Shown in pieces: positions 31,585 through 41,879 of a DNA stretch of 64,000 nt. Origin of the DNA: Hemileia vastatrix (Eukaryota; Basidiomycota; Pucciniomycetes; Pucciniales; Zaghouaniaceae); assembly GCA_030280995.1 (NCBI GenBank), contig JASXTE010000013.1, forward strand, positions 8,959,001 to 9,023,000, given 5' to 3'. The translations under genes were made by a program, and so were the position numbers. Positions within the stretch are counted from its first letter, which is position 1, and the number at the start of each line of letters is the position of its first letter. The notes under the pieces were generated by a model. That model did not search any database and was not told where the DNA came from. It worked only from the letters and a program-made list of their open reading frames with translations.

Positions 31585-31588
31585 AAGT

Positions 31589-31712
31589 GATGTTTGACAT
31601 TCGTTGTTTTCGTTGTCCACTTGTCCTTATAGGTACCTCAATGGCAATGGTCCCCCAGTCTCCGGTCCTCAAAATAACGATGCGCCGTTGACGATTTGGG
31701 AAGGCCTCCAAT
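31589..31712 (-). other. F3-b leader, LTR-proximal part with primer site
   Basis: This short leader piece is separated from the rest by F2-a. The presumed primer site on the minus strand starts TGGAGGCCTTCCCAAAT (about 31694-31710), next to the 5' LTR. F3-a has the related TGGGGACCTTTCCAAAACG at the same place. The tRNA is not identified. Confidence 0.65.
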
Positions 31713-32476
31713 TGTCAAGGGGACTTTTGGTCTAGAAGATTTAGCCAGAGGTTATACGAGGTTTCTAAGGGGTTTAATGGACTCTCAAAAGCAAGGTATG
31801 TATTTCTTAATCTATTTGATAGTTTTACTCAAATTATAAGAGGTGATTTTAAATATTATTATAAATTATATCTTTAGAATTACAGGTTTTTAACTACTAA
31901 TGTTATAAAGAATAGTAATAAATTTGTTTTAATTGATAAGTAAGTAAGGAATGGATCAAAAGTACAAAAAGGAAGGGCCTTTTATAGTCAAAATGTGAGA
32001 AATAAAACACGGAATTAACACCACCTGATACAAGGGTGTGAGAGGAAAAAAAAACTAGATAAAGAGGGTATTTGAAATACTAAAAGCTATACTAAATGGT
32101 ACGTCAAGAGAGATATCAATTTTATTTGAAATAAAACTTGAGTTTCCTTAGATTGTCACATTTAACACAAAATATTTGATTTAAAATGTAGATTCAACGG
32201 AATTTGAATTTTTTTAGATTTTTATTATAGTTTATTACTATTTTTATTCCCTCTCATCTGTATTATTGAGCACAGTGTTAGGGAGTAAAATATGTATGGG
32301 ACAAGTACTTATTTTTATTAATTATCTACATTACTTAGTGTACTTAGCTAGTTAGTTGTAAGTAATACATAAGTAGTTAATATAAATTAATTATTAATAA
32401 GGATTTAAAGTTTGTGGCTTCACCTCAGTAAGATAATCAATTATTTTACTGCGTAAGTCTAGTAGCCTGGCTGACA
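31713..32476 (-). repeat. F3-b 5' LTR
   Basis: It matches 12205-13007 with a deletion of about 39 bp. Plus-strand ends are TGTCAAGGGG and GGCTGACA, followed by the CCCTT duplication. Confidence 0.9.
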
Positions 32477-32481
32477 CCCTT

Positions 32482-35400
32482 CCCGCAAAAGCTTCCACAA
32501 AGTCCTCTGCACTTTGAGGCATTCCTGCATTCTTGTTAGTAACTCTATTCAAGTCCCTAAGATCATGTACCACCCTCAGCTTCCCATTCTGCTTCTTTAA
32601 ACAGAAAACCAGACTTGAGTAACTAGATGCTAGTTGTTTGTATAAATTAGTCCTAACTCCTTCCCTAACAATCTTAAAAACTATCCCTTATAGCAGCTGG
32701 AATTGGAATAGGTTTGATTTGTCATGGTTCATGACAAACCACAGGAATAAAGTAAGGTTCCCCATAAGAATGTTTCAACACACCCCTTTCCTCCTCAACA
32801 ATGCCACTGCTTTCTCCCTCAGCACAATAACGTGCAAAACAACTACTTTTCCTCATCAGACAACCACCCATCAGGACAATAAATAAAAACTTACAAACTT
32901 TTCCACAGTCACTCTAGCAGTTTTCACAAAATCAGGAGGATTATTCACCAGTGGATTACATTATGGATCTCTTTACAAAGAAGGTCTCTTCAAAGGAGGA
33001 TTCAAACCAACAGACATAGGCTCATTGACAGGCCTAATAATCTGCACTACCTCCTTATACTTTGCAGCTCCACCTTCAACTTGAGGTATCTTAAGGAGGT
33101 CTTCAACCACCAGACCTGAAACAAAAGCCAAGGGCTTACCCATTGCTCACATGTGTGGCCAAGGGGATTTTTTTAAAAGGTGTATAAGAGACCCTAGTGG
33201 TGAAAAATTGGGAGGAATTACTTTTATTCCCCAAACTCACCACTCCAAAACACTTCAGCCATTCCACATCTTCATCCTCACCTCCATCTTCTAAATCTTC
33301 AAATCTTGATATATCTTCTGAATCACATCTTATAAAATTGTGCAGTTTATCCTCATGCCAGAGGCCCAAATATTGATCTTGATGATCTTCTTTCTTCAAA
33401 ATTTTGTGAAGTTTATCCTCATGCTGGAGGCCCAAAAATTGATCTTGATGATTTTCTTTCTTCAAAATTTTGTGCAGTTTAACCTCATGCTGGAGGAACA
33501 AAAATTGATCTTGATTATATTCACAAAAATAATTCTTTTCTTCTTTCTTCATTATCTTAAGATATTTTTCTTGATTTTCTTCAGTTATCTTGAACTTTTT
33601 AATTTCTTTTCTTGAGACTTCTTCTATCCTACAAAAATAACCAGGGGTCTCCCCAATGTACACAGACGTGGCCAAGGTAATGTTTTTGAAAGGTGTAGAA
33701 GAAATCCTAGTGCTGCACAACTGGGAGGACTTACATTTAGACCCCAATCTCATCACTTCAGAGCTTTTCCTCATATCTTTCAATAAAGATATATAACAAA
33801 TTTTCTTTTTTGAACTTGAATTTAAAATAATTGAAAATCTTGAGAGAGAACAGATACTTGATAAAAAACATTAAGATTACTTTCAGAGAAAAGAAGCATT
33901 AAATAGAGAAAATTGAAAATCAACTTAGTATATCTCCAAGGGATATGACCTACTACAATCTACAATTTTCTAATCAAGGGGAGAGGTTGTAGCACTTGTG
34001 GAATAAGCCCTCATCACTCTAAAAAAGACAGACTCTTACTAGAGCCTGAGCCACACTCCAAAAAACCAGATGTGGCACCCACTTCTCTTATTCTCCTAAA
34101 ACAATCCATGCACTGGCACATTGAAGAGAAACTAGGCCTGGTCACCAACCCATCCTCTCCAGGAGATGATAAACTCATGTGAAGTCTCCTTTCATCTTCA
34201 CCAGTCAACTGAAAACTTATTCCCACATCAAACTGATAACCAATTCTTGCTTTAAAATTCATCAAGAATGGCCCACCCAAAACAGCTTTTACTGTTCCTT
34301 TGGAAATATAAAATTGAACCTTCCCTGAGGCTCCACTAACATATAACTTCACAAACTTAAATGTTCCAACCAATTCAGTGACATGGCCAACAATCCCTCT
34401 CAAATTCCCACAAATACCTGTCTTGATGGGGAGTCCCAGATGAGTAGCCTCAAATAAAGAAATCAGTTTAATCTGAGAACCTGAATCCACCAATTCCCTA
34501 GCCTTTCAGCCATTCAGAGTGACATTGACATAACCCACAGGTGCAGAAAAATGAGTTTCCAGCCCCTCACCAAATTTTTCAGCAGAATCACAAATGTATT
34601 CTTCCTCCCCAGAAGAAACCCTTCTCCTGGTCCACAGTTTTTTCTGCCTATCAGTCAACCCAGGACTGACAGCATACAACTCCCCTTAAGGAAGGGAAAC
34701 CTGACCCTGATTCATCCTTTCCAGGAAAGATTCCATAACATTAATGTGGCCAGAAACCACTGGCCTCTCAAATTGAGCTCTTTGCTTCACTAACTTAGTC
34801 CTAGAATATTCTTGAGGACCAGAACCACTAACAGGAATCAAACCAGATTCCTAAACAGAACCTCTAACTCCAGAAGTCTTTGGAAATGAAGCCAAAAGGA
34901 CATCCTCCTCAGAGTCGGAATCAACATCCATAGGCATTGGCTCACCATTCATGTTCAATGCCCCAAAACTTGGGGGGCCATATCTGCCATACTCTTCTGC
35001 ATTTTATACAGCTCCTCTTTGCTGTACTTCATCCTAGCCAAACTCAGCTTAGGATCCACCTTTGAAACCTTAGGCTTTGGTTGGGCCTGATAACTGCTCT
35101 TAGGCCTTCCCACCTATCCTGCTTCCACATCATAAACACCAGCCAAGAATTCCCCACTTGACTTTCTACCACAATAATACAACTCCAAACCACCAAAATA
35201 AGATGTAAATGAGACTCTATTAGCCTCCTATCCCTTTCCCTTTCCATCATCTCCACCTTTACCAGAATAAGAAGCCTCATTATCCAACTCTTCAAATCTT
35301 GGCCTCCTTGAGTTAAATTATATCTCCTCCTCACCAAGTCCACTGGAGCCTGACCTTCATTAGGCTTCACAAAAGAACCATCTGAGAACTTGAAAATTTT

Positions 35401-36399
35401 CCCATCAAATTCCACCTTTCCTTCAGACACATCCCTATTCAGTTCCCAACAATCATTGGACTTGTGGCCCTTCCTGCTTCAATAAGAGCAGAACCAAGAA
35501 TCACTTCTACCAACCATCCTATCCAAATCTCTAGGCTGATAGGGAGCCTTATTGGCCTTATGAGCCTCCTGAACAAAAATATGTTGCTGTTTTGTCAGAT
35601 CAGCCAACTTCTCCACCACTGGGTCAACCTCTTTAGGCTTATCAGGAGCCTTCCCCTTGTTCACACTTTCCTTCTTCCTAGTTTCCTCCACATCTTCAGC
35701 AAAAGGTTCACTGACCTTGCTAACATACTTGCTGCTAGCTTCCTGGAATGAATCCACTGCCAAAAGTTTCAGATGTACCTCCACAAACTCCTTCACCACA
35801 GGAAGAGCAGGCAATTTCTGATTCCCATTATGCAGAATCTTCTTTTTATCCTTCCTTTCCAACTACTTCAACACATCAATCCTAATATTCTTGGCCAGAG
35901 AAGACCAGAAAATATCCCTTTCAGAGTCAGTACTCTCCAACTCCTGCATATCCACCATATAATCCACCACTGGCTCCAACTGAGCCAGGAACTTCTTATA
36001 AGTATGGAGGTTGTCCACACCTCCATAAGATTGCCATTCACTTGCAATCATATTGAGATCCACCATAGAGTACCTAGATCCCCACCTGTTGGTCATCTGC
36101 AGACACAACTTTTTCCAATATTTTCTCCTATATTACTCCATAGCAGCAACTTCTTTCACCAGAACCCTTTCACCAATGTAGAAGATGACTTGCTTCACCA
36201 TTTCAAAAGGAGAAGCACCATTCACATTCCCAGCAGCCTCAAAAAGCTTGAGAATCAACTTCAAATCCTCCTCCATAAACATAGGCCCCTTCCAGGACTT
36301 GATCCTGACAGAAGGCCTAACAGAAACAGTAGGATTACCATCCTCAGAAGCGCCAACAGTTCCACTACCACCACTAGAGAAAGAGGGTCCAGAAGCCAT
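32482..36399 (-). pseudogene. F2-c gag, protease and start of pol
   Basis: Read from right to left. Gag begins at ATG 36399 (MASGPSFSSGG). The CCHC-type knuckle is at about 35420-35500 (CSYC, GHKSNDC). Protease has MVDSGSQIKLI and VLGGPFLMNF (34014-34493). A linker (33136-33783) carries three hairpin motifs at a 72-bp spacing as the peptide LHEDKLHK (about 33335-33500). It also has an internal duplication: SSQLCSTRISSTPFKNI and SSQFFTTRVSYTPFKKI. The RT start (VNEP, NPPLKRP, FVEAFAGR) abuts the F3-b insertion. Many stops and frameshifts are present. The linker is organised unlike F2-a, although the element clearly belongs to the same family. Confidence 0.88.
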
Positions 36400-36485
36400 G
36401 GTCCAATAGATTCCAGAAAACCAATTTCCAACCTCAGAAGAGGGTCAAAAAGTAAAATAAAATCCAAAAAGCTAACAAATCCTCA

Positions 36486-36503
36486 CCCCACGTTGGGCGC
36501 CAG
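36486..36503 (-). other. F2-c primer-binding site
   Basis: TGGCGCCCAACGTGGGGT on the minus strand is identical to the F2-b site over its first 17 bases. It lies 4 nt from the presumed LTR end (TGTAGACAATCC on the plus strand, from 36508). Confidence 0.85.
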
Positions 36504-36507
36504 AAAT

Positions 36508-37640
36508 GTAGACAATCCTATAGTACTAGCTAGAGGCCTTGACCAAGGGAGTTGGAGTAGAGCTGGAGAGAAAAACCCTTGTCCCTTTGAGAAAATACCA
36601 GGTGAGATTTATTTGCTACAGAAAATTAGAGACTATTACTATACCCCTTCCAACACACTTCTTGACTGCTTAACAAGTCAAGAAAGTAGCCAATAGAAGA
36701 TCACCGAGATCCAAAGAACCGGAAACCTGAAATGCAGAATGATCCACACCAGAAAACCAAAACATTGTGCACTTCTTGCACAGAAAACAGCAATAATACT
36801 TAATGCAGGTTGCAAAGCTACACCAGAGAAACCAGTTGTCAAAGTTGAGTTAAATGAAGAACTAACCTTGCAACAAACACAGCCAATTGTGGCCAAAAAA
36901 CAGTGAAAACTGAGTGAGAAACAATGATATCACCTCCAGATGGTTGTATGATAATTAAAGTTGTTCCAAACTGTCTTATTTAGTATGTACACACAGACCA
37001 CCCTCTAAAAAAATTCATGCACAGCAACTAATTTGGCGCTTTTGGCAGCCAAATTGAATAAAAACCCTATAGAAGCACACCCCAGCCTTCTACAACTGAG
37101 GCAGGTGGGACACCCGTCTAGGCAGGCCACCTGATGTGGGGGGGCCTGCCTAGAAACAGCCAGACCTCCCTGAAGCCAGAAAACTGCCAAAAACCCCCAA
37201 TAAAGCCCAAAATACTTAGAAAAATCCACCACAACTACTAAAACCCTCAAAACACAAAATTAAGCTATGACAACTTAAGACATAAAATATAGAGCCAAAT
37301 TAGCTCTAAATAATGGTACTAAGTACTTAAACCTAAGACTTATGGTTAGCCTGTAATACACAAAAAACAAAATTATACAGCTATCTTTTAGAAATGAAAA
37401 ATGAGCAAATGACCCCTTAAAACTTAGAATATGAAAAATGTCATGAAGACTTAAAATATAGAGAAAAACTGGGGCTATCCAATAGTAGTACCCACTTACT
37501 CATAGTCCTAATATTTATTGAATAAAAGCAGAAAAAAACCCATTTATTCAACCAATGTCAATTAAGACATACCAAAACAGCACCAAACAGACCAACAAAG
37601 GCCTCTGCCAATTTTGGAAGACCACACTGGTTTTAGCAAA
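36508..37640 (-). repeat. F2-c 5' LTR (right end uncertain)
   Basis: This is the sequence on the LTR side of the primer site. It starts TGTAGACAATCC on the plus strand; the far end is not defined and lies before the F3-like leader at about 37645. It does not resemble the F2-a LTR. A GC-rich perfect inverted repeat (CTAGGCAGGCC at 37118-37128, GGCCTGCCTAG at 37143-37153) stands out in AT-rich sequence. No gene is seen. Confidence 0.55.
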
Positions 37641-37644
37641 AAAA

Positions 37645-38053
37645 CTAAGTCCATGGCTGATGACGTTTGTCGTTTTTGTCGTCTACCTGTCCCTACTGGG
37701 TCCTTGTTGTAAATGGTCCCTCGGTCACTGGCTTCAAGATATCAATACGCCATTGACAATTCAGAAAGGCCCTCAAGTGTTAAGGAGTCCTTTTGTTGTA
37801 GAAGATTTTGATGGAGGTATAACAGCGTTGGTAGGTGGATTTGAAGATTTCAAGGTCAAAGTACTAATGAATTTATCTTTTATTTTAATTACTCAATTTA
37901 AAGAGGTGAAAGGTTTTATAATTATTATTATAACTTATGATTTAGAATTATGTTGTAGTAAATACTAAAAAAAAAAAAATTATTAATAAATAATTGATTG
38001 AAGTAATGGCATAAAAAATAATAAGTAAGTAAAGGATGATCCAAAACAACCAG
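37645..38053 (-). repeat. F3-c fragment: leader end and start of 5' LTR
   Basis: Bases 37650-37777 resemble the F3-b leader at 31589-31712, including a diverged primer site (about 37759-37776). Bases 37778-38053 resemble the start of the F3 LTR (TGTTAAGGAGTCC). The LTR resumes at 39236 after a solo-LTR insertion. Confidence 0.7.
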
Positions 38054-39230
38054 TGTCAGCCTAAATATCCTTAGGACTGTGTATTTCTTATGCTTAAAAT
38101 AAGATAACCTTAACTAGATTAAGCTTATATCTTAAAAATAAGGTTAAAATAATAATATATATTATTTTATTATATATATATATAATTATTATTCTATTAT
38201 ATAATTTATAATAGTTTAAATAGCTTATCCATGGCCTAATAATACTTATTAAGGTGTTAATGGAGTCATAATATACTTATGTTAAGTGATATGAAGTAAT
38301 TATTGACATACATAAGCTTATATGTTTACATAAATCTCATATTCAGTGAAATATGCAGTATATTATGTATATTTAGGTATATAAGTGGGTTTTAGCCCCT
38401 TAATAGCCTATAAACTTTGTTTTTCTGCTTATTTTAGGTCATATGGACGAAATCAGTGGACTCACAACGCCTAAAGAAGCATAGACACCTATATCAGGCG
38501 CATACACCCAGTTTGGACAACTAAAATTACTTCCTTGGATGGTTATTCACGGATTTATGGGTTGGAAGGATGTTTCTGGGTTAATGTGGATGCTTGGGGA
38601 TGTTATTGGGGGATTGGACATTATATTTGTTTCCTTTATATGCTTTTAGTTTCATTAAATCTCTTTTTGATTATTTATTTTACCTGTTTCTTTATGGTAT
38701 CCGCTTTTATCTGGGTTTTCTATTTATGGTATGACTCTGTGTTATTATTAATAGTGATGGAGGGTCCTTACTGGAGGTCTGGGTGTTGAAACTGCTTGAA
38801 GTGGACGCCATGGGGAGGTGATGGGCCCTCACAGTGCTGTAATTGCCAGGGATAGCAGTGACATCATCTGGATTGAAGGTCTGTGCACTCCAGTGGATTT
38901 GGGTATAAGTAAGGAGGGATTTTGACGGTTTATTATAATCATTCCATTACTACACTTCAAACAAACACTAAAATACAATTATTAGTATTCAGAAATATAT
39001 TATAAAGCCCTTATAAATTGATATTATCTTTATAAAAGCTATAACTATATTTTATTCTTCTATTTTCCACCACTAGCACGCATTTAAATCCAAGTATTGT
39101 GAGTTTTATTTGAGTATAACTATTTTATTAGTCTTCCCCTGAGGTTTAATCACTAAATCATTTATTAATAAGTAGTAGGACTATAAAATAACACTATTAT
39201 ATCATACTTATATACTAGACTATACTGACA
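38054..39230 (+). repeat. Solo LTR inside the F3-c LTR, ACCAG duplication
   Basis: It starts TGTCAGCC, ends ACTGACA and is 1,177 bp. It is flanked by ACCAG at 38049-38053 and 39231-39235. The TGTCA/TGACA ends are F3-like but the body differs from the other LTRs. A TATA-like GGGTATAAG is at about 38901-38909. A small hydrophobic frame (38535-38789) reads on the LTR sense strand but sits in T-rich sequence and is not supported as a gene. Confidence 0.8.
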
Positions 39231-39235
39231 ACCAG

Positions 39236-39395
39236 AAAGGGGAGGCCTTATTTAGGCAAAGGAGAGACAAAGCACAGAGTTAAAATCCTATATACAGGAG
39301 TATGTGAGATAAAAAGAAATTTACAGAAAAATATTTCAAATTTAAATATTTTTCCATAGACAATGTATTTAGAATGATGTAATAGGGGGCATCAA
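39236..39395 (-). repeat. F3-c LTR, second fragment
   Basis: It continues 38053 and carries the F3 TATA region in altered form (AGGCCTTATTTAGGC, about 39242-39257). It is truncated where the F1-R LTR begins. Confidence 0.6.
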
Positions 39396-40280
39396 TGTTC
39401 AGGGATCAGCAATTAAATTAATTGCGGAAAATAATCTGCATACCCCAATTATTTTTGGCAATTATTTTTGCTAATAATTGGGTTATTAGACACTTTACGT
39501 GTCAATTTTTCACATGCCACGTGACACTCGAGGCGAAAGCAGCTCATTAAATCAATAATATCGAGTCCTAAATCTATACTCGAAGCGCAGAAAGCAATTC
39601 CCCATAGCAACTGCAATTTTCCTTTGTGTACTTACTATTTAACTGCGCTAGCTTAAACTCTAAATCTAAATTAGTCAATCTCCCAATAGGGTGCCTTAGT
39701 CCTTTTCAATAAGTGACGCACAGCGCTAGGTTCAATGAAATAGTACAGTAGTAGTTTTTTCATTAAAGTTTTGTTAATTAATTAAAAAGGGGTAAATTGA
39801 GCATGGACGGATATTTAGAGAAGAGGGTCTAAGAGTATGTTAGTAATGGTAAATGGAATGGGAATGGTGCGATGGAAGGGAGGTCAATGCGAGGAGGAAC
39901 AAAGGATATAAAAGGGGTTGGGTATTTGGTTCGATATTCCTTAGAATTAAATTATAAAATCGTATTTACATTAATAGTGGTAAATCTTTAAAGTTAAATC
40001 ATTGTTATTGTATCTTTCTTTTATTTTCTCAATATTCATTTCTAAATCCTAAATCTTTGATTATTGAGTTTCCAACCCTTCGTGAGATTTTAAGAATTCC
40101 TATTACCTTTGAAACTATTTTATAATTCTTCTCGAATGAACCTCAAACCTGTAGCTCTTACTTCGAGTGACCTTCGAACCACTTCCTGGAATGATTCCTC
40201 TGTGCTTCGAAGAAGTTTCTAAATCTCTCATCTCACTTTCAGGAACATCCTCAACCTTGTGTGTAGGTCGTCTGGTGACA
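39396..40280 (+). repeat. F1-R 5' LTR
   Basis: Bases about 39530-40280 match the left F1 LTR. The TATA box GATATAAAAGGGG lies at about 39905-39917. It ends GGTGACA at 40280. The start at 39396 (TGTTCAGGG) is a guess from length; TGTCAA at 39500 is an alternative. Confidence 0.75.
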
Positions 40281-40352
40281 GTATAATTTAATTCTCCGTA
40301 GTTCTCATTCTTTGCACTACTACGTCCTTTTAGGTGTTTTTAAAGTTTTAAC

Positions 40353-40576
40353 GTGGCACCTGTTCAACGCACTCCTCCTGCGGGCGCTACTACTAGAGCT
40401 CGCGCTAGGGGCAGGCCAACAGCCACAAGGTCTGTTTCGCGCACTCACTCTTTGGAACCACTCGACCTTAGGGAACGGCAACATTCAGTTCAATCTGTAG
40501 AAGACATCCCACAAGATTTTAAGGATTCTAGTGATGAAGAAGAAGGAGAGGATACAATGCACGAGGCACCATCCGC
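40353..40576 (+). pseudogene. F1-R gag, N-terminal part
   Basis: The frame opens with the codon GTG (APVQRTPPAG) after an upstream stop. The usual ATG may have become GTG. It encodes an Arg/Pro-rich then acidic segment (SSDEEEGED), typical of the disordered N-terminus of such Gags. It is cut at 40576 by F2-b. The reading continues at 63301 (PANHPSGQSS). Confidence 0.8.
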
Positions 40577-41702
40577 TGTGGTAGCCTAAAGTTTAGTACG
40601 GCACCTAAGTACGTAAATGTAGTTATTACGTCATGCAAGATTGGCGTTATTATTTTTTTATATATAAAAGGGTTTTATTTAATTTATTTGTGTTTTAAAT
40701 ATGAAGAAATTGGTCACGAGCAAATGCCTACACAAATACAATTTATTTTACGGAGAAAACTTATTTTTAAGGTCTGAAAATTTTATAAGTATCAAGTCAA
40801 GTCACTCAAGAACCTTGGGAAATTTTCCCAGAATTTTTACTATTTTTCTTATATTTTTAAATGAATTTTAAAGTTTTATAGAAATATTTACGTTTTTAAA
40901 AATTACTTAACTTTGATGAATTTTCACGGGGTAATTAGAGCTGCGCAGACTACGAAAAATTAGTTTTGTATGTAAAGGGGAAGTAGCTCTATTATGTGTA
41001 ATTTTTCTAGATTTTTCATTATAGCTTTAAGGTTCTAATTGAGTCCGGAAGTCCGGACGGACTCCGTTTCAACTCCGTACGGACTCCGCTTTGACTCCGT
41101 ACGGGCTCCGGATTGACTCTGGAAGAGCTCTGGAGGGGAAAACTTAGGCACGTGACTAGGAATACTTAAGCGCTTCTCAAACTCGAAATTGAGGAGGGGG
41201 GACAGATCATACAGCTTAATCATTAACCACCACGGTCTCATTTTTTATTACTCAACAAATTAAAATAAATTGTAATACCCTTATAACTTTATATTTTATA
41301 TTTAACATTTTAGAAATACTATTCAACAATTTAAATCACACTTCATATAGGGTATCTTTAGAAAGGTCTTCATCACTGGGACTTGATTATTGCTGTCTCA
41401 TAAAAATTCAAATTATAATAAAAACATAAAAGTCAATCTTTTCAGATCTTTCACTGGTACACCTTAATTGTTGTTATCAGTATTTCTTTCTCAACAGCCA
41501 CTTTTATTTAATCTCAATAAGCGTTGTATATTTTAGAGTTTCATTATTTTCATCAATCAGATCCAAGTAGATTGGTTAGCTTAGTGATTTAGAATTCCCA
41601 TTTTGTTATTTTTATTGGAAGGACGGGGTTTTCAGCTAAATCCACATATCTCCTCCGGATTCTGCTTACAGCAAGGCGACTGTAAGAGTTTACCTTACCA
41701 TA
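40577..41702 (+). repeat. F2-b 5' LTR
   Basis: Ends are as in F2-a. The CCG/CGG array (41041-41110) has four ACTCCG units, against three in its 3' LTR. TATA-like sequence is at about 41280-41303. Confidence 0.93.
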
Positions 41703-41704
41703 GT

Positions 41705-41721
41705 TGGCGCCCAACGTGGGG
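41705..41721 (+). other. F2-b primer-binding site
   Basis: TGGCGCCCAACGTGGGG is the intact lysine-tRNA-type site, 2 nt after the LTR. The same sequence is known as the tRNA-Lys(1,2) primer site of Mason-Pfizer monkey virus and foamy viruses (recalled knowledge). Two AGCCT/AGGCT-type leader hairpins follow (41774-41837). Confidence 0.85.
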
Positions 41722-41879
41722 TATGATTTCTCTAGCTTTCTTTAAAAGACTTAATTGGATCAAGAACGTTATTAGCCTGCAAGAGGCTTATTTTCTGGAA
41801 CTCTAATTGGATCTTTGTTATTGGCCTGCAAGAGGCTTGTTATTTTATCGATTGTTAACGCTTTTCATTACTTATTGGG

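Larger units (their letters stand above)
12205..32476 (-). mobile_element. F3-b, Ty3/Gypsy chromovirus inserted in F2-c and split by F2-a
   Basis: LTRs lie at 12205-13007 and 31713-32476. The 5-bp duplication CCCTT occupies 12200-12204 and 32477-32481. On the minus strand it holds leader, gag-pol and chromodomain remnants. Its leader is interrupted by F2-a (19764-31584), leaving about 8.4 kb of F3-b itself. The two LTRs differ by an indel of about 39 bp and scattered substitutions, so the insertion is not recent. Confidence 0.92.
8370..36507 (-). mobile_element. F2-c, old Ty3/Gypsy element, split by F3-b
   Basis: The minus-strand order from right to left is: primer site (36486-36503), gag (from 36399), protease, linker, RT start, [F3-b insertion 12205-32476], RT end, RNase H, integrase, structured 3' region, A-rich tract. 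The RT reading (FVEAFAGR, then VCYGLGDIMG) is continuous across the F3-b insertion once one copy of the CCCTT duplication is discounted. The 5' LTR lies right of 36507. The left end and 3' LTR are not clearly defined, and the hexamer array (7722-8240) probably belongs to this element. Confidence 0.85.
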
